Of a stretch of DNA of 64,000 bases, positions 15,699 to 23,906 are shown piece after piece. Position 1 is the first letter of the stretch. Each line of letters begins with the position of its first letter. The translations under genes and the position numbers were made by a program. This stretch comes from Actinophytocola xinjiangensis (GTDB lineage Bacteria > Actinomycetota > Actinomycetes > Mycobacteriales > Pseudonocardiaceae), in assembly GCF_001921215.1 (NCBI RefSeq), contig NZ_MSIF01000020.1:62001-126000 (forward strand), in the 5' to 3' direction. The notes beneath the pieces were generated by a model, which was given only the letters and a program-made list of their open reading frames with translations, did no database searches and had not been told where the DNA came from.

Positions 15699-17239
15699 CG
15701 GCCGGAGGTGATGGCGGCTTCCAGCTTGGCCATCGCCTGGTCGACGGTGAAGGTCGCCGCCTTCTGCCGGGGCGGGAACTCGCGGAAGGTCTCCAGGAAC
15801 CGCGAGGTCAGCGCCTGGGCACCGAAGATCATGAAGTCGTTGTCCAGCAACCAGTCGTAGTAGGTGTTGGACGTGACGTCGGCGCGCTCGAACGGGTCGG
15901 TGCGCAGGTTGAACAGCTTGGGCACGCGCAGCGACACGAACGGCTCGGCCCACAGCCGCAGCGTTCCCGGCGCCCGCTGTTCCATGAACACGACCTTCCA
16001 GTTGTCGAACCGGATGGCCAGCAGGTCGCCGTCGTCGGAGAAGTACATGAAGCCCGGCCGTGGGCTGCTGCGTTCCTCGCCCAGCAGGTAGGGCAGCAGG
16101 TTGTAGCCGTCGATGTGCACGTGGAAGGTCTGGTCGCCGACCTTGTGCCCCGCGCGCAGCTTGTCCATGATGTCCGGTTCGCCGGCGGCGGCGAGGAACG
16201 TCGGCAGCCAGTCGTGGTGGCCGACGATCTCGTTGCTGACGGTGTTCGGCGCGATCTTCCCCGGCCAGCGGATCAGCTGCGGCACCCGGAAGGCGCCCTC
16301 CCAGTTGGTGTTCTTCTCCGACCGGAACGGGGTCATGCCGCCGTCGGGCCAGGTGTTCATGTGCGGGCCGTTGTCGGTCGAGTACACGACGATCGTGTTC
16401 TCGGCGATCCCGAGCCGGTCCAGCTGGTCGAGCAGCGCGCCGACGATCTTGTCGTGGTCGATCATCGTGTCGTGGTAGGGAGACTGCCAGCGGCCGGCCT
16501 GCCCGAGGCTCTCCGGCTTGGGGTGGGTCCGCAGGTGCATGTGGGTGGTGTTGAACCACAGGAAGAACGGGGTCTTCGCCTTGGCCTGCCGGTCGATGAA
16601 GTCGGTGGCGTGCTCCAGGATCTCGTCGTCGATGGTCTCCATCCGCTTCTTCGTCAGCGGACCGGTGTCCTCGATGCGCTGGCGGCCGACGCGGCCGTAG
16701 CGGCCGTGCTCGGTCGGGTCGTCCTCGTCGGTGGCCCAGCTGTGCAGCACGCCCCGGGGCCGCGCCTGTTCGTTGAACCGCGGGAAGTCCTCGCGGGACG
16801 GGTAGTTCGGCGATTCCGGCTCCTCCTCGGCGTTGAGGTGGTACAGGTTGCCGAAGAACTCGTCGAAGCCGTGCACCGTCGGCAGGAACTGGTTGAGGTC
16901 GCCGAGGTGGTTCTTGCCGAACTGCCCGGTCGCGTAGCCGAGCGGTTTGAGCAGCTGGGCGATCGTGGGGTCCTCGGCGCGCAGCCCGACGTCGGCGCCC
17001 GGCATCCCCACCTTGGACAGTCCGGTGCGGAACACGCTCTGGCCGGTGATGAACGACGACCGGCCGGCGGTGCAGCTCTGTTCACCGTAGGAGTCGGTGA
17101 AGCGCATGCCCTCGCGCGCGATGCGGTCGATGTTCGGCGTGCGGTACCCCATCAGGCCGTCGCTGTAGCAGCTCAGGTTGGTGATACCGATGTCGTCGCC
17201 CCAGATGACCAGGATGTTCGGCTTCGCACTGGCTGTCAT
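15695..17239 (-). CDS. Type I sulfatase (arylsulfatase family)
   Basis: The 514-residue alkaline-phosphatase-fold enzyme hydrolyses sulfate esters. Metal-binding Asp15/Asp16 lie in WGDDIG. The formylglycine motif is C56-T-A-G-R60, i.e. the C-x-A/P-x-R signature. Further support comes from TGQFGKNHLGD, IVVYSTDNGPHMNTWPDGG and HHDWLPTFLAAAG. No signal peptide is seen at the chosen start (ATG 17,239), so it is probably cytoplasmic, consistent with co-translational activation by the adjacent FGE. It is the first gene of the sulfatase-HAD-FGE operon. The open frame continues upstream to 17,440 but without family similarity. Confidence 0.92.
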   Translation of the reverse strand: MTASAKPNILVIWGDDIGITNLSCYSDGLMGYRTPNIDRIAREGMRFTDSYGEQSCTAGRSSFITGQSVFRTGLSKVGMPGADVGLRAEDPTIAQLLKPLGYATGQFGKNHLGDLNQFLPTVHGFDEFFGNLYHLNAEEEPESPNYPSREDFPRFNEQARPRGVLHSWATDEDDPTEHGRYGRVGRQRIEDTGPLTKKRMETIDDEILEHATDFIDRQAKAKTPFFLWFNTTHMHLRTHPKPESLGQAGRWQSPYHDTMIDHDKIVGALLDQLDRLGIAENTIVVYSTDNGPHMNTWPDGGMTPFRSEKNTNWEGAFRVPQLIRWPGKIAPNTVSNEIVGHHDWLPTFLAAAGEPDIMDKLRAGHKVGDQTFHVHIDGYNLLPYLLGEERSSPRPGFMYFSDDGDLLAIRFDNWKVVFMEQRAPGTLRLWAEPFVSLRVPKLFNLRTDPFERADVTSNTYYDWLLDNDFMIFGAQALTSRFLETFREFPPRQKAATFTVDQAMAKLEAAITSGR

Positions 17240-17307
17240 GACAGCACCATCCACAAGGGATTTTCCGCCGGCCTCATCCGATCCGGGTGAGATTGTGGGG
17301 TGATCAC

Positions 17308-17338
17308 CTGACAGGCCCGGTGGGGCGCTGGTTATAGT
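17308..17338 (+). promoter_or_regulatory. Sigma70-like promoter CTGACA-19-TATAGT
   Basis: A -35-like CTGACA (17,308-17,313) and a -10 TATAGT (17,333-17,338) lie 75 bp before the type VII-like secreted protein genes. The spacer is 19 nt, slightly long. Confidence 0.45.
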
Positions 17339-17412
17339 TTCGCCGCCGCGGCCCCCTGCCTCGGCCGCCGTCCTGGGGGACCACACTTCAGCCAGCAAAG
17401 GGGACAACGGGG

Positions 17413-17712
17413 ATGCCCGACGGTTACGACGTCGATCCACAGGTACTGACCAGCAGCGCGACCGAGATCCTGGAGTGCCTGGACCCGCTGGCCGAGCTGC
17501 GCCTGGACAGCATCTGCGGCAGCGACGCGCAGGCCTACGGCCACGACGACCTGTTCGCGGCGTTCGGCGAGTTCTGCGTGACCTGGCAGCTCGCGACCTC
17601 GGTGCTCGGCTCCCGCTCGATGTCGGCCGCCGGCATGCTCGGCGCCGCCGCCGAGTCCTACGCCCAGTCCGAAGTGGACAGCGTGCAGGCGCTCGCCGGC
17701 GCCACGGAGTGA
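17413..17712 (+). CDS. Small helical ESX/WXG100-like protein
   Basis: The 99-residue protein starts with ATG 17,413 after an AAAGGGGAC box. It is predicted helical and of WXG100 size (MPDGYDVDPQVLTSSATEILECL ... SEVDSVQALAGATE), but no WxG is visible. The next gene encodes a larger protein with a type VII-secreted-like N-terminus, and such genes often come in pairs whose products form a helical hairpin dimer. It is therefore likely an ESX-type partner or chaperone (inference). The function is unknown. Confidence 0.6.
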   Translation: MPDGYDVDPQVLTSSATEILECLDPLAELRLDSICGSDAQAYGHDDLFAAFGEFCVTWQLATSVLGSRSMSAAGMLGAAAESYAQSEVDSVQALAGATE

Positions 17713-17728
17713 CGGGGAGCGACCGGAC

Positions 17729-19081
17729 ATGGCAGCAGAGCTGGGCGAGACGACCGACCGAACGGCGCTGGTCCCCGGATCACCGGAAACCGTGCACGGG
17801 GCGGCCAGCACCCTCACCACCCGTGGCGCCACCCTGGAGGCGATCGGCGAGGCCATCGGCCGGGTGGACACCCCCGGCTGGTTCGGCGAGGCGTGCAGCG
17901 CCTTCTGGGACACCTTCGGCCAGGAGAAGGCCAACTGGTTCACCGCGGCCGACGCGCTGACCTCGGCCGGAACCACCCTGACCGGTTACGCCGAGACCCT
18001 GAGCTGGGCCCAGGACCAGGCGCAGGAGGCCATCGACCTGTGGGAACAGGGCGAGGCGGCCACCGCCACGGCCAGAACCAGCTACAACGAGACCCTGGCC
18101 GAGTACCGGAGCATGGGCTTACCGGACACCGAGCTGGCGCCCTTCGACGACCCGGGCACGGCCAAGCGCACCGAGGCCCAGACGATCCTCACCGAGGCCC
18201 GCACGACCCTGGTCGAGGCCGGCGACTCGGCCGCGGCGGCGTTACGCGCGGGAGCCGGCGGCGAGGCTGGCGCCCCGGAGTGGCTGGCCACCGCCAGCCA
18301 GGTCGCCCAGGACGCGATCGACGAGTTCGGCCTGAGCGTCACCCAGGACTCCTGGGACATCGGCGACGACGGCCCGGTCGGCGACGACGACATGCGGCAG
18401 TGGGGCGACGACACCGGCGACGACGACGACCAGAACAAGGGCCCGAACTGGAGCGTCGCACTGTGGGAGGCCGGCGCGGACGTGGCCCTGTGGGAGGCCA
18501 ACGCCGAGGGTGAGATCCAGCTGGGCGACGCCACCCTGTCGGGCAGCGCGGGTGTGCAGTTCCTCAGCGCGGAGGCCGGCGCGGAGTTCTCCATCGGCTC
18601 CGACGGGCTCACCATGGGCGCCAACGCCGGGGCCTACCTGCTCCAGGCCAACGCCGAGGGCTCGATCCAGTACGGCATCCTGGAGGCCGGCGCGTCCGGC
18701 GAGGTGATGGTCGGCGCCGAGGCGTCCGGCGACCTGTCGATCGGTGCCGACGGCCTGCACGCCGGCGGCGAGGCGTTCGCCGGCGCGAAGGCCGAGGGCA
18801 CGCTGTCCGGCGACGTCGGCGGGGTCGGCGGCGCGATCACCGGCGAGGCGTGGGCCGGCGTTGGCGTCGCCGCCGACCTGGACATCGGCATGGAAGACGG
18901 CAAGTTCGTGATCGGCGGTGAGCTGGGCGCGGCGATCGGCGTCGGCGGCTCGATCTCGCCGGAGATCACCATCGACCCGGGCGAGGTCGTCGACACGGTG
19001 TCCGACGCGGCCGACGCGGTCGGCGACATCGCCGGCGACGTTGGCGACTGGGCGGGCGACACGTTCGGAGGGTTGTTCTAG
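17729..19081 (+). CDS. Putative type VII-secreted protein with acidic linker and Gly/Ala repeat domain
   Basis: The 450-residue protein has three parts. Residues 1-200 are helical and resemble the T7SS-secreted protein N-terminal domain (ALVPGSPETVHGAASTLTTRGATLEAIGEAIGRVDTPGWFGEACSAFWDTF). A strongly acidic linker follows (about 205-235, runs of D). Residues 240-420 are a low-complexity Gly/Ala repeat with recurring EA.AEG and SIG.DGL patterns, suggesting stacked beta hairpins. The C-terminus is amphipathic (DTVSDAADAVGDIAGDVGDWAGDTF). It is in an operon with the preceding small protein. No toxin catalytic domain is recognised; a surface or pore-like structural effector is possible. Confidence 0.65.
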   Translation: MAAELGETTDRTALVPGSPETVHGAASTLTTRGATLEAIGEAIGRVDTPGWFGEACSAFWDTFGQEKANWFTAADALTSAGTTLTGYAETLSWAQDQAQEAIDLWEQGEAATATARTSYNETLAEYRSMGLPDTELAPFDDPGTAKRTEAQTILTEARTTLVEAGDSAAAALRAGAGGEAGAPEWLATASQVAQDAIDEFGLSVTQDSWDIGDDGPVGDDDMRQWGDDTGDDDDQNKGPNWSVALWEAGADVALWEANAEGEIQLGDATLSGSAGVQFLSAEAGAEFSIGSDGLTMGANAGAYLLQANAEGSIQYGILEAGASGEVMVGAEASGDLSIGADGLHAGGEAFAGAKAEGTLSGDVGGVGGAITGEAWAGVGVAADLDIGMEDGKFVIGGELGAAIGVGGSISPEITIDPGEVVDTVSDAADAVGDIAGDVGDWAGDTFGGLF

Positions 19082-19084
19082 GCT

Positions 19085-19585
19085 ATGGCACCGACCATGA
19101 CACTTCCGGTTCCGATCTCGTTCGAGCTGCCGAACGGCTGGTTCCCGGCCGACCCCGCCGAGGCGGGCGCGCCGGGGATGCTGTTCGTCGCCAAGCACCC
19201 GTCCTCGTCGATGGGTCCGGACCGGGTCTCCACCAACATCAGCATCAGCGGCTACCGCCGCGACGGCGTCGACCCGGCGACCATCGCCGACGAGTCCCTG
19301 GAGCGGCTGCGCACCGGCGCGACCGTCGAGGTGATCAAGCGGACGCCGGCCGGGTCGTCGCGCGCCCCGGGCTTCACCCAGCTGCTGGGCCTGGTCGTCA
19401 ACGACAACGGCCGCGAGGTGCGGCTGCTCCAGCAGCAGGTCTACCTGTCGATGCCCGACGTCGACGACCCGCACAAACGGGCGACGGTGGAGTTCATGTT
19501 CACCTGCGCGCCGAGGCGCTACCAGGAGCTGATCGGCGACTTCGTCCAGTTCCTGCGGACGGTGACGCCGGTGACCCGGCGGTAG
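19085..19585 (+). CDS. LpqN/DUF1795-like protein next to type VII-like genes
   Basis: The 166-residue protein (MTLPVPISFELPNGWFPADPAEAGAPGMLFVAKHP...) has the 'P.sF.lP.gW' opening and the late FMFTCAPRRYQELIGDFVQFLRTVTP motif of LpqN/Mog1-like domains. These often accompany ESX or polymorphic-toxin loci in actinobacteria. It starts 3 nt after the preceding stop, so it is in the same operon. ATG 19,100 is an alternative start. A chaperone or immunity-type role is possible but unproven. Confidence 0.6.
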   Translation: MAPTMTLPVPISFELPNGWFPADPAEAGAPGMLFVAKHPSSSMGPDRVSTNISISGYRRDGVDPATIADESLERLRTGATVEVIKRTPAGSSRAPGFTQLLGLVVNDNGREVRLLQQQVYLSMPDVDDPHKRATVEFMFTCAPRRYQELIGDFVQFLRTVTPVTRR

Positions 19586-19594
19586 GGTGCCGTG

Positions 19595-20926
19595 ATGGAC
19601 ACCGGCCTGCTCACCCCGGTGTGGGCCGCGACGGCGTCGTCGTTCGACGACCGCGCCTGGCTCGCGGCGATGCTCGACGTCGAGGTGGCGCTGGCCAGGG
19701 CCCAGTCCCGGCTGGGGGTCGTTCCGGCGCCGGCGGCGCAGGCCATCGCCTCGGCCGCCGACCCTGACGCGTTCGACCTGTCGGCGCTGGCCGTGGCCGC
19801 CCGCGACGCCGCCAACCCGGTCGTCCCGCTGGTCAAGGCCCTGACCGACCGGGTCGCCCCGGCGGCCGCCGAGTACGTCCACCGGGGCGCCACCAGCCAG
19901 GACGTCCTCGACTCGGCCGCCATGCTGCTGGCCACCCGGGCGGTCGCCACCGCCGGGGCGGACCTGACCCGCACCGCCGACGCCCTGGCGGAGCTGACCG
20001 CGCGGCACGCCGGGACCCTGATGGCCGGGCGCACCCTGACCCAGCACGCCGTGCCGGTCACGTTCGGTCTCAAGGCGGCCGGCTGGCTGATGCTGGCCCT
20101 GGACGCCCGGGATCGCCTGCGCGCCCTGCGTCTGCCGGCGCAGCTGGGCGGCGCGGCCGGGACGCTCGCGTCCTACGTCGAGTACGCCGGTCGCGACCCC
20201 GCCCACGGCCCGGCGCTGCTGGCCGCCTTCGCCGCCGAGCTGGGCCTGGCCGAGCCGGTCGTCCCGTGGCACACGGTGCGCACCCCGGTGGCCGACCTGG
20301 CCGCCGCCACGTCGTTCACCGTGGCGGCGCTGGGCAAGATCGCCCTGGACGTGCAGGTGTTGTCCCGCACGGAGATCGCGGAGGTGGCCGAGCCGGCGGC
20401 CGCCGGGCGGGGCGCGTCGTCGGCCATGCCGCACAAGCGCAACCCGGCGCTGGCCACGATGATCGTCGCGGCGGCCCGCCAGGTCCCGGCGCACGCCACG
20501 GTCCTGCTCGGGTCGGTGCTCGCCGAGGACGAACGGCCGGCCGGCGCCTGGCAGGCCGAGTGGCACCCGCTGCGCGAGTCCCTGCGGCTGACCACGGGCG
20601 CGGCGGCGACGGCCGTGCGGCTGCTGTCCGGTCTGGAGGTCTTCCCCGACCGGATGCGCGCCAACCTGACCCTCACCGGCGGCGCGGTCCTCGCCGAGCG
20701 CCTGGCCGCCGCCCTGACCCCGGGGTTGGGCCGGGCGGCGGCCAAACAGCTGGTCGCCAGGGCGTCGGCGACCCCCGGTGTGTCGTTCGCGCAGGCCCTG
20801 GCGGCCGAGCTGACGTCGGTCGAGGTCGACCTGCCGGCGCTGCTGGACCCCACCGGCTATCTCGGCGCCACTCCCGAGCTGATCGCCAGGGCGCTGGCCC
20901 GTCACCCCGCGCGGGTCGAGCCCTGA
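19595..20926 (+). CDS. pcaB: 3-carboxy-cis,cis-muconate cycloisomerase-like lyase (fumarase/aspartase superfamily)
   Basis: The 443-residue lyase fits PcaB of the protocatechuate branch of the beta-ketoadipate pathway. It shows VHRGATSQDVLDSAAML, the superfamily signature GRGASSAMPHKRNP (about residues 268-281), and active-site regions RTLTQHAVPVTFGLKAAGW and ERPAGAWQAEWHPLRE. ATG 19,595 is preferred over the GTG one codon earlier. No other pca gene is in the window, so it may be a stray or isolated copy, or a lyase of different specificity. Its 3' end overlaps the convergent gene by 25 bp. Confidence 0.85.
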   Translation: MDTGLLTPVWAATASSFDDRAWLAAMLDVEVALARAQSRLGVVPAPAAQAIASAADPDAFDLSALAVAARDAANPVVPLVKALTDRVAPAAAEYVHRGATSQDVLDSAAMLLATRAVATAGADLTRTADALAELTARHAGTLMAGRTLTQHAVPVTFGLKAAGWLMLALDARDRLRALRLPAQLGGAAGTLASYVEYAGRDPAHGPALLAAFAAELGLAEPVVPWHTVRTPVADLAAATSFTVAALGKIALDVQVLSRTEIAEVAEPAAAGRGASSAMPHKRNPALATMIVAAARQVPAHATVLLGSVLAEDERPAGAWQAEWHPLRESLRLTTGAAATAVRLLSGLEVFPDRMRANLTLTGGAVLAERLAAALTPGLGRAAAKQLVARASATPGVSFAQALAAELTSVEVDLPALLDPTGYLGATPELIARALARHPARVEP

Positions 20927-21291
20927 TCGCGGCGGCGCAGCCGGACGGGGACGCGGTCGCCGGGCACCCCGAACCCCGACGGCACGACCAGCAGGGGCTG
21001 GTGGTGGTGGCCGGTCGGCTCGGCGAGCGTCAGCAGCGCCCGCAGTGTCCACACCGGACTGGCGACGTACCACCAGCTGACCAGCGCCGGCGCGAGGACG
21101 TCCGTGCCGGCGCCGGTCGGCACCCGGTAGGCGTGCGCGCTCTCGTCGCCGGTCAGGACGACGACGTCCGCGCACCCGGGGTGTTCGAACACGCCGGCGA
21201 GCACCTCGGGCCCGTACCGGTCGGCGCGGAACAGGTGCCAGGTGAACCCGCGACGGCCCACCTCCGACAGCAACGCGTCCAGCTCGCTCAT
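20902..21291 (-). CDS. Unknown protein, paralogue A1 of a duplicated pair
   Basis: The 129-residue soluble protein (MSELDALLSEVGRRGFTWHLFRADRYGPEVLAGVF) has no recognised domain. It is nearly the same as the product of 22,297-22,689 (shared blocks ALLSEVGRRGF.WHLFRADRY and VSWWYVASPVWTLRALLTLAE), with strong nucleotide identity too, so the duplication is fairly recent. Actinomycete genes of this kind often neighbour XRE/DUF397 pairs, as copy 2 does here. The start at ATG 21,291 follows a GGAG box. The function is unknown. Confidence 0.65.
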   Translation of the reverse strand: MSELDALLSEVGRRGFTWHLFRADRYGPEVLAGVFEHPGCADVVVLTGDESAHAYRVPTGAGTDVLAPALVSWWYVASPVWTLRALLTLAEPTGHHHQPLLVVPSGFGVPGDRVPVRLRRRDQGSTRAG

Positions 21292-21352
21292 GGCCACTCC
21301 GGGTGGTCGTGTCGGTCTCCTTCTCCCGAGTGAACGTGGCGGCGGCGCGGGC

Positions 21353-21389
21353 CGGCAGATCGCGCCCCGTCCACGTTGCGTTGGCTAAT
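21353..21389 (+). pseudogene. Remnant of the 5' end of an XRE regulator gene
   Basis: Thirty-seven nucleotides match 22,855-22,891, codons 2-14 of the intact XRE regulator, at about 31 of 37 positions (CGGCAGATCGC and CGTTGCGTTGGCT identical). The frame breaks soon after. It lies upstream of and divergent from paralogue A1, exactly as the intact gene lies relative to A2, so it looks like the decayed right flank of the duplicated copy. Confidence 0.5.
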
Positions 21390-21420
21390 GCCTGGTCACG
21401 CGCCTGGCTAAGGTGGTGAG

Positions 21421-22014
21421 ATGTCCCCGGATCTGTCGCGCCGCGCCATGACCGACTCCGGCGAGCTGGACCTGCGGCCGTTGCCGCCCGGGGTCGAGGT
21501 GCTGTTGACCGACGTGCGGGCCGCACCCCGGCTGGTCGCGCACCTGCGCGCGGTGCACGACGTGGCCTGCCAGCTGACCGAGTGGATCCGGCGACACCAC
21601 CCGGGCGTGGCGTTCGACCGGGCGGCGGTGGAGTTCGGCGCGGCCGTGCACGACATCGGCAAGGTCGAGCACCTCGACGAGTTGTCCGGCCCCGGCTCGG
21701 CCCACGAGCACGCCGGGTACGAGCTGTTGCTGGCCCGTGGCGTCGAGGAACCCCTGGCGCGCTTCGCCAGGACCCACGCGTCGTGGACCGCCGCCGGCGT
21801 GGGGGTCGAGGACCTGCTGGTCAGCCTGGCCGACAAGGTGTGGAAGGCCAAGCGGGTGCCCGAACTGGAGCACCTGATCACCGAACACCTGGCGACGGCC
21901 AACGGTCAGCCGACCTGGGAGGTCTTCATGTCCCTGGACGACGAACTCGACCGGATCGCGGCGGACGCCGATCGCAGACTGGCCTTCCAGGCGAGCTTTC
22001 CGATCACGCCGTGA
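21421..22014 (+). CDS. HD-domain metal-dependent phosphohydrolase
   Basis: The 197-residue protein has HD motifs: His in HDVACQLTEWI, the HD pair in FGAAVHDIGKVEH, and HEHAGYELLLARG and SLADKVWKAKR supplying later metal ligands. HD hydrolases act on nucleotides or other phosphate esters; the substrate here is not evident. ATG 21,421 follows AAGGTGGTGAG. An internal ATG at 21,448 is a possible alternative. It lies between the two copies of the duplicated unknown gene. Confidence 0.8.
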   Translation: MSPDLSRRAMTDSGELDLRPLPPGVEVLLTDVRAAPRLVAHLRAVHDVACQLTEWIRRHHPGVAFDRAAVEFGAAVHDIGKVEHLDELSGPGSAHEHAGYELLLARGVEEPLARFARTHASWTAAGVGVEDLLVSLADKVWKAKRVPELEHLITEHLATANGQPTWEVFMSLDDELDRIAADADRRLAFQASFPITP

Positions 22015-22033
22015 GCCCGGTCAGATCGTGTAC

Positions 22034-22300
22034 TCATCCGGCGTCGGCAACTGAGTCGCGCGGTTCCTCGCCGGCCGAGCAGGCGCAGTCGGGCTCCCAC
22101 ACCAGTTCCAGCGGCGTCAGCATGTTGTAGCGGTCCTGGGCCCGTTCCACCGACTGGTGAACGGAGAACGTGGGCTGGCCGCCGGGCTCACGCCGGAAGG
22201 TGATGACGTCGTGTCCCGACGGCAGGTCGATGTCGAGCCCGTAGGCGACAACCTTGGTCCGGTCCTCGACGCTGATCAGGGCGAACGGTGTGGCACTCAT
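22034..22300 (-). CDS. Small unknown protein coupled to paralogue A2
   Basis: The 88-residue protein (MSATPFALISVEDRTKVVAYGLDIDLPSGHDVITFRREPGG) starts with GGAGC 6 nt upstream. Its ATG overlaps the stop of paralogue A2 (ATGA). It ends in a Cys/acidic segment (CACSAGEEPRD). No family is recognised. The arrangement says it is co-expressed with A2 and, by position, belongs to the XRE/DUF397 locus. Copy A1 has no equivalent downstream gene. Confidence 0.6.
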   Translation of the reverse strand: MSATPFALISVEDRTKVVAYGLDIDLPSGHDVITFRREPGGQPTFSVHQSVERAQDRYNMLTPLELVWEPDCACSAGEEPRDSVADAG

Positions 22301-22689
22301 GATGTTGCTCCTTGTTTCGTGTGCGGCCTGCGGCGCAGGCTGACGGGGACGCGATCGCCGGGCACCCCGAACCCCGACGGTGCGACCAACGGGTCCGGGC
22401 GATGCCGGTCGGTCGGCTCGGCCAACGTCAGCAGGGCCCGCAGTGTCCATACAGGACTGGCGACGTACCACCAGCTGACCCGAACCGGGGCGAACACGTC
22501 GGTGTCGACACCGGTCGCCAGCCGATAGGCGTGTGCGCACTCGACATCCGTCAGGACGACGACGTCCGCGCAGCCGGAGTGCTGGAACACGCCGGCGAGC
22601 ACCTCGGGCCCGTACCGGTCGGCGCGGAACAGGTGCCACATGAACCCGCGACGCCCCACCTCCGACAGCAACGCATCAAGCTCTGTCAT
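22297..22689 (-). CDS. Unknown protein, paralogue A2 of a duplicated pair
   Basis: The 130-residue protein (MTELDALLSEVGRRGFMWHLFRADRYGPEVLAGVF...) is the close homologue of the gene at 20,902-21,291. It diverges from the XRE regulator that starts at 22,851 and is coupled to the small gene downstream. There is no recognised domain, signal peptide or membrane segment. It is probably part of an XRE/DUF397-type regulatory module (inference from position). Confidence 0.65.
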   Translation of the reverse strand: MTELDALLSEVGRRGFMWHLFRADRYGPEVLAGVFQHSGCADVVVLTDVECAHAYRLATGVDTDVFAPVRVSWWYVASPVWTLRALLTLAEPTDRHRPDPLVAPSGFGVPGDRVPVSLRRRPHTKQGATS

Positions 22690-22850
22690 GGCTACTCCGG
22701 GATGTTGAACCTGCCGCCGACCGCCTACCCAGGTACGGTTCTCCGCGATCGCGCTGGACCCGACGGTACCGGTATTGCAATCCGGATTACAATCCCTCGA
22801 TCGGGTGGCGCGCTCCGTGTCTCGACCGGAGTCAACATGGAGGTAAGTTC

Positions 22851-23696
22851 GTGGCGGCAGATCGCAACCCATCGGCGTTGCGTTGGCTGATCGGCGTGGA
22901 ACTGGGGAACTACCGCAGGCGGGTCGGCCTCAAGCAGGCCGACGCGGCCAAGGCGGCCGGCATGAGCATCGGCAAGCTCTCCCATCTGGAGACCGGCGAA
23001 CGCCAGCAGAGACCCGCTGACATCGCCAAAGTTCTGGAGTCCTACAACGCACCCCAACACGATGTCAACCGACTGACCTCCCTCGCCGAGGTCCCCGACC
23101 AGTCGAACTGGTGGGGCGCGTGGCGCGACGCCGTCCCGGACTGGATGACCACGATCATCGGGCTGGAACGGTTGGCCTCCAGGGAGTTCGTGTTCGAGCC
23201 GATCGTGATTCCCGGCCTGTTGCAGACCGAGGACTACGCCAGGGAACTCAGCAGGGCTGGCCGACGAGTGCGCGACGACCGCGCGGAACAACTGGTGGAG
23301 GTGCGCATGGGACGTGCGCGCCGGCTGACCTCCGACAACCCACTGCACCTCCATGCCACAGTGAACGAGCAGGCACTGAAACTGCGGGTCGGCACTACCG
23401 AGATCATGAAAGCCCAGTACGAACACCTGTGCGCGATCGCCGACCGGCCGAACGTCACGATCCAGGTCGTCGTCCCGGATCGAGGACCGCACGCCGCCGT
23501 CACCGGACAGTTCGTCGTGCTCGACTTCGAGCAGGCCCGACCGATCGCCTATGCCGAGGTCCAGGACGGAGCCGTGTACATCCAGCAGCCCGGCGAAGTG
23601 GATACTTATCGCGACACCGCACGAAGTCTGGAGGAGACCGCCCTCCCGCCCGACGACTCGGTTCATTTCATCGCGAGCCTGATTGACCAACTCTGA
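22851..23696 (+). CDS. XRE-family regulator with DUF5753 domain
   Basis: The 281-residue protein starts at GTG 22,851 (GGAGG 7 nt upstream). Residues 12-75 form a Cro/C1-type HTH (VELGNYRRRVGLKQADAAKAAGMSIGKLSHLETGERQ). Residues 100-280 are DUF5753 (FEPIVIPGLLQTEDYARELSRAGRR, VNEQALKLRVG, PNVTIQVVVPDRGPHAAVTGQFVVLDF). This family is very common in Streptomyces-like actinomycetes and almost always pairs with a small DUF397 protein, as it does here; BldB/WhiJ-like developmental control is one described role. Confidence 0.9.
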   Translation: MAADRNPSALRWLIGVELGNYRRRVGLKQADAAKAAGMSIGKLSHLETGERQQRPADIAKVLESYNAPQHDVNRLTSLAEVPDQSNWWGAWRDAVPDWMTTIIGLERLASREFVFEPIVIPGLLQTEDYARELSRAGRRVRDDRAEQLVEVRMGRARRLTSDNPLHLHATVNEQALKLRVGTTEIMKAQYEHLCAIADRPNVTIQVVVPDRGPHAAVTGQFVVLDFEQARPIAYAEVQDGAVYIQQPGEVDTYRDTARSLEETALPPDDSVHFIASLIDQL

Positions 23697-23705
23697 GGAG
23701 CGCAC

Positions 23706-23906
23706 GTGACCAGGCCAAGTCTCGACGGCGCCACGTGGCGCAGGAGCAGCTACAGCGGCGAGAACGGCACGTGCGTCGAGGTGGCGTTCTTACCGTCACT
23801 GGTGGGCATTCGCGACTCGAAGGACGTCGGTGCCGGGCAACTCACTGTCGCGGTGTCGCGGTGGCGTGGGTTCGTCGACGTGGCCAGGCGTGACGGGTTT
23901 CGCTGA
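23706..23906 (+). CDS. DUF397 protein, partner of the XRE regulator
   Basis: The 66-residue protein has the DUF397 pattern: ATWRRSSYSGENGTCVEVAFLP, then GIRDSKDVGAGQLTVAVSRWRGFVDVAR. GTG 23,706 lies 9 nt after the XRE stop, so the two form one operon. DUF397 proteins are thought to modulate or antagonise the paired XRE regulator. Confidence 0.9.
   Translation: MTRPSLDGATWRRSSYSGENGTCVEVAFLPSLVGIRDSKDVGAGQLTVAVSRWRGFVDVARRDGFR

Noticed and set aside
19595..20926. A protocatechuate (pca) gene cluster around the PcaB-like gene
   Set aside because: No pcaGH, pcaD, pcaIJ or pcaC-like neighbour is present; the CMD-family gene at 25,413 is in a different operon and does not look like PcaC.
18242..21526. 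1094-codon minus-strand open frame
   Set aside because: It covers several well-supported plus-strand genes (type VII-like, PcaB), has no domain motifs and is a codon-bias artefact.
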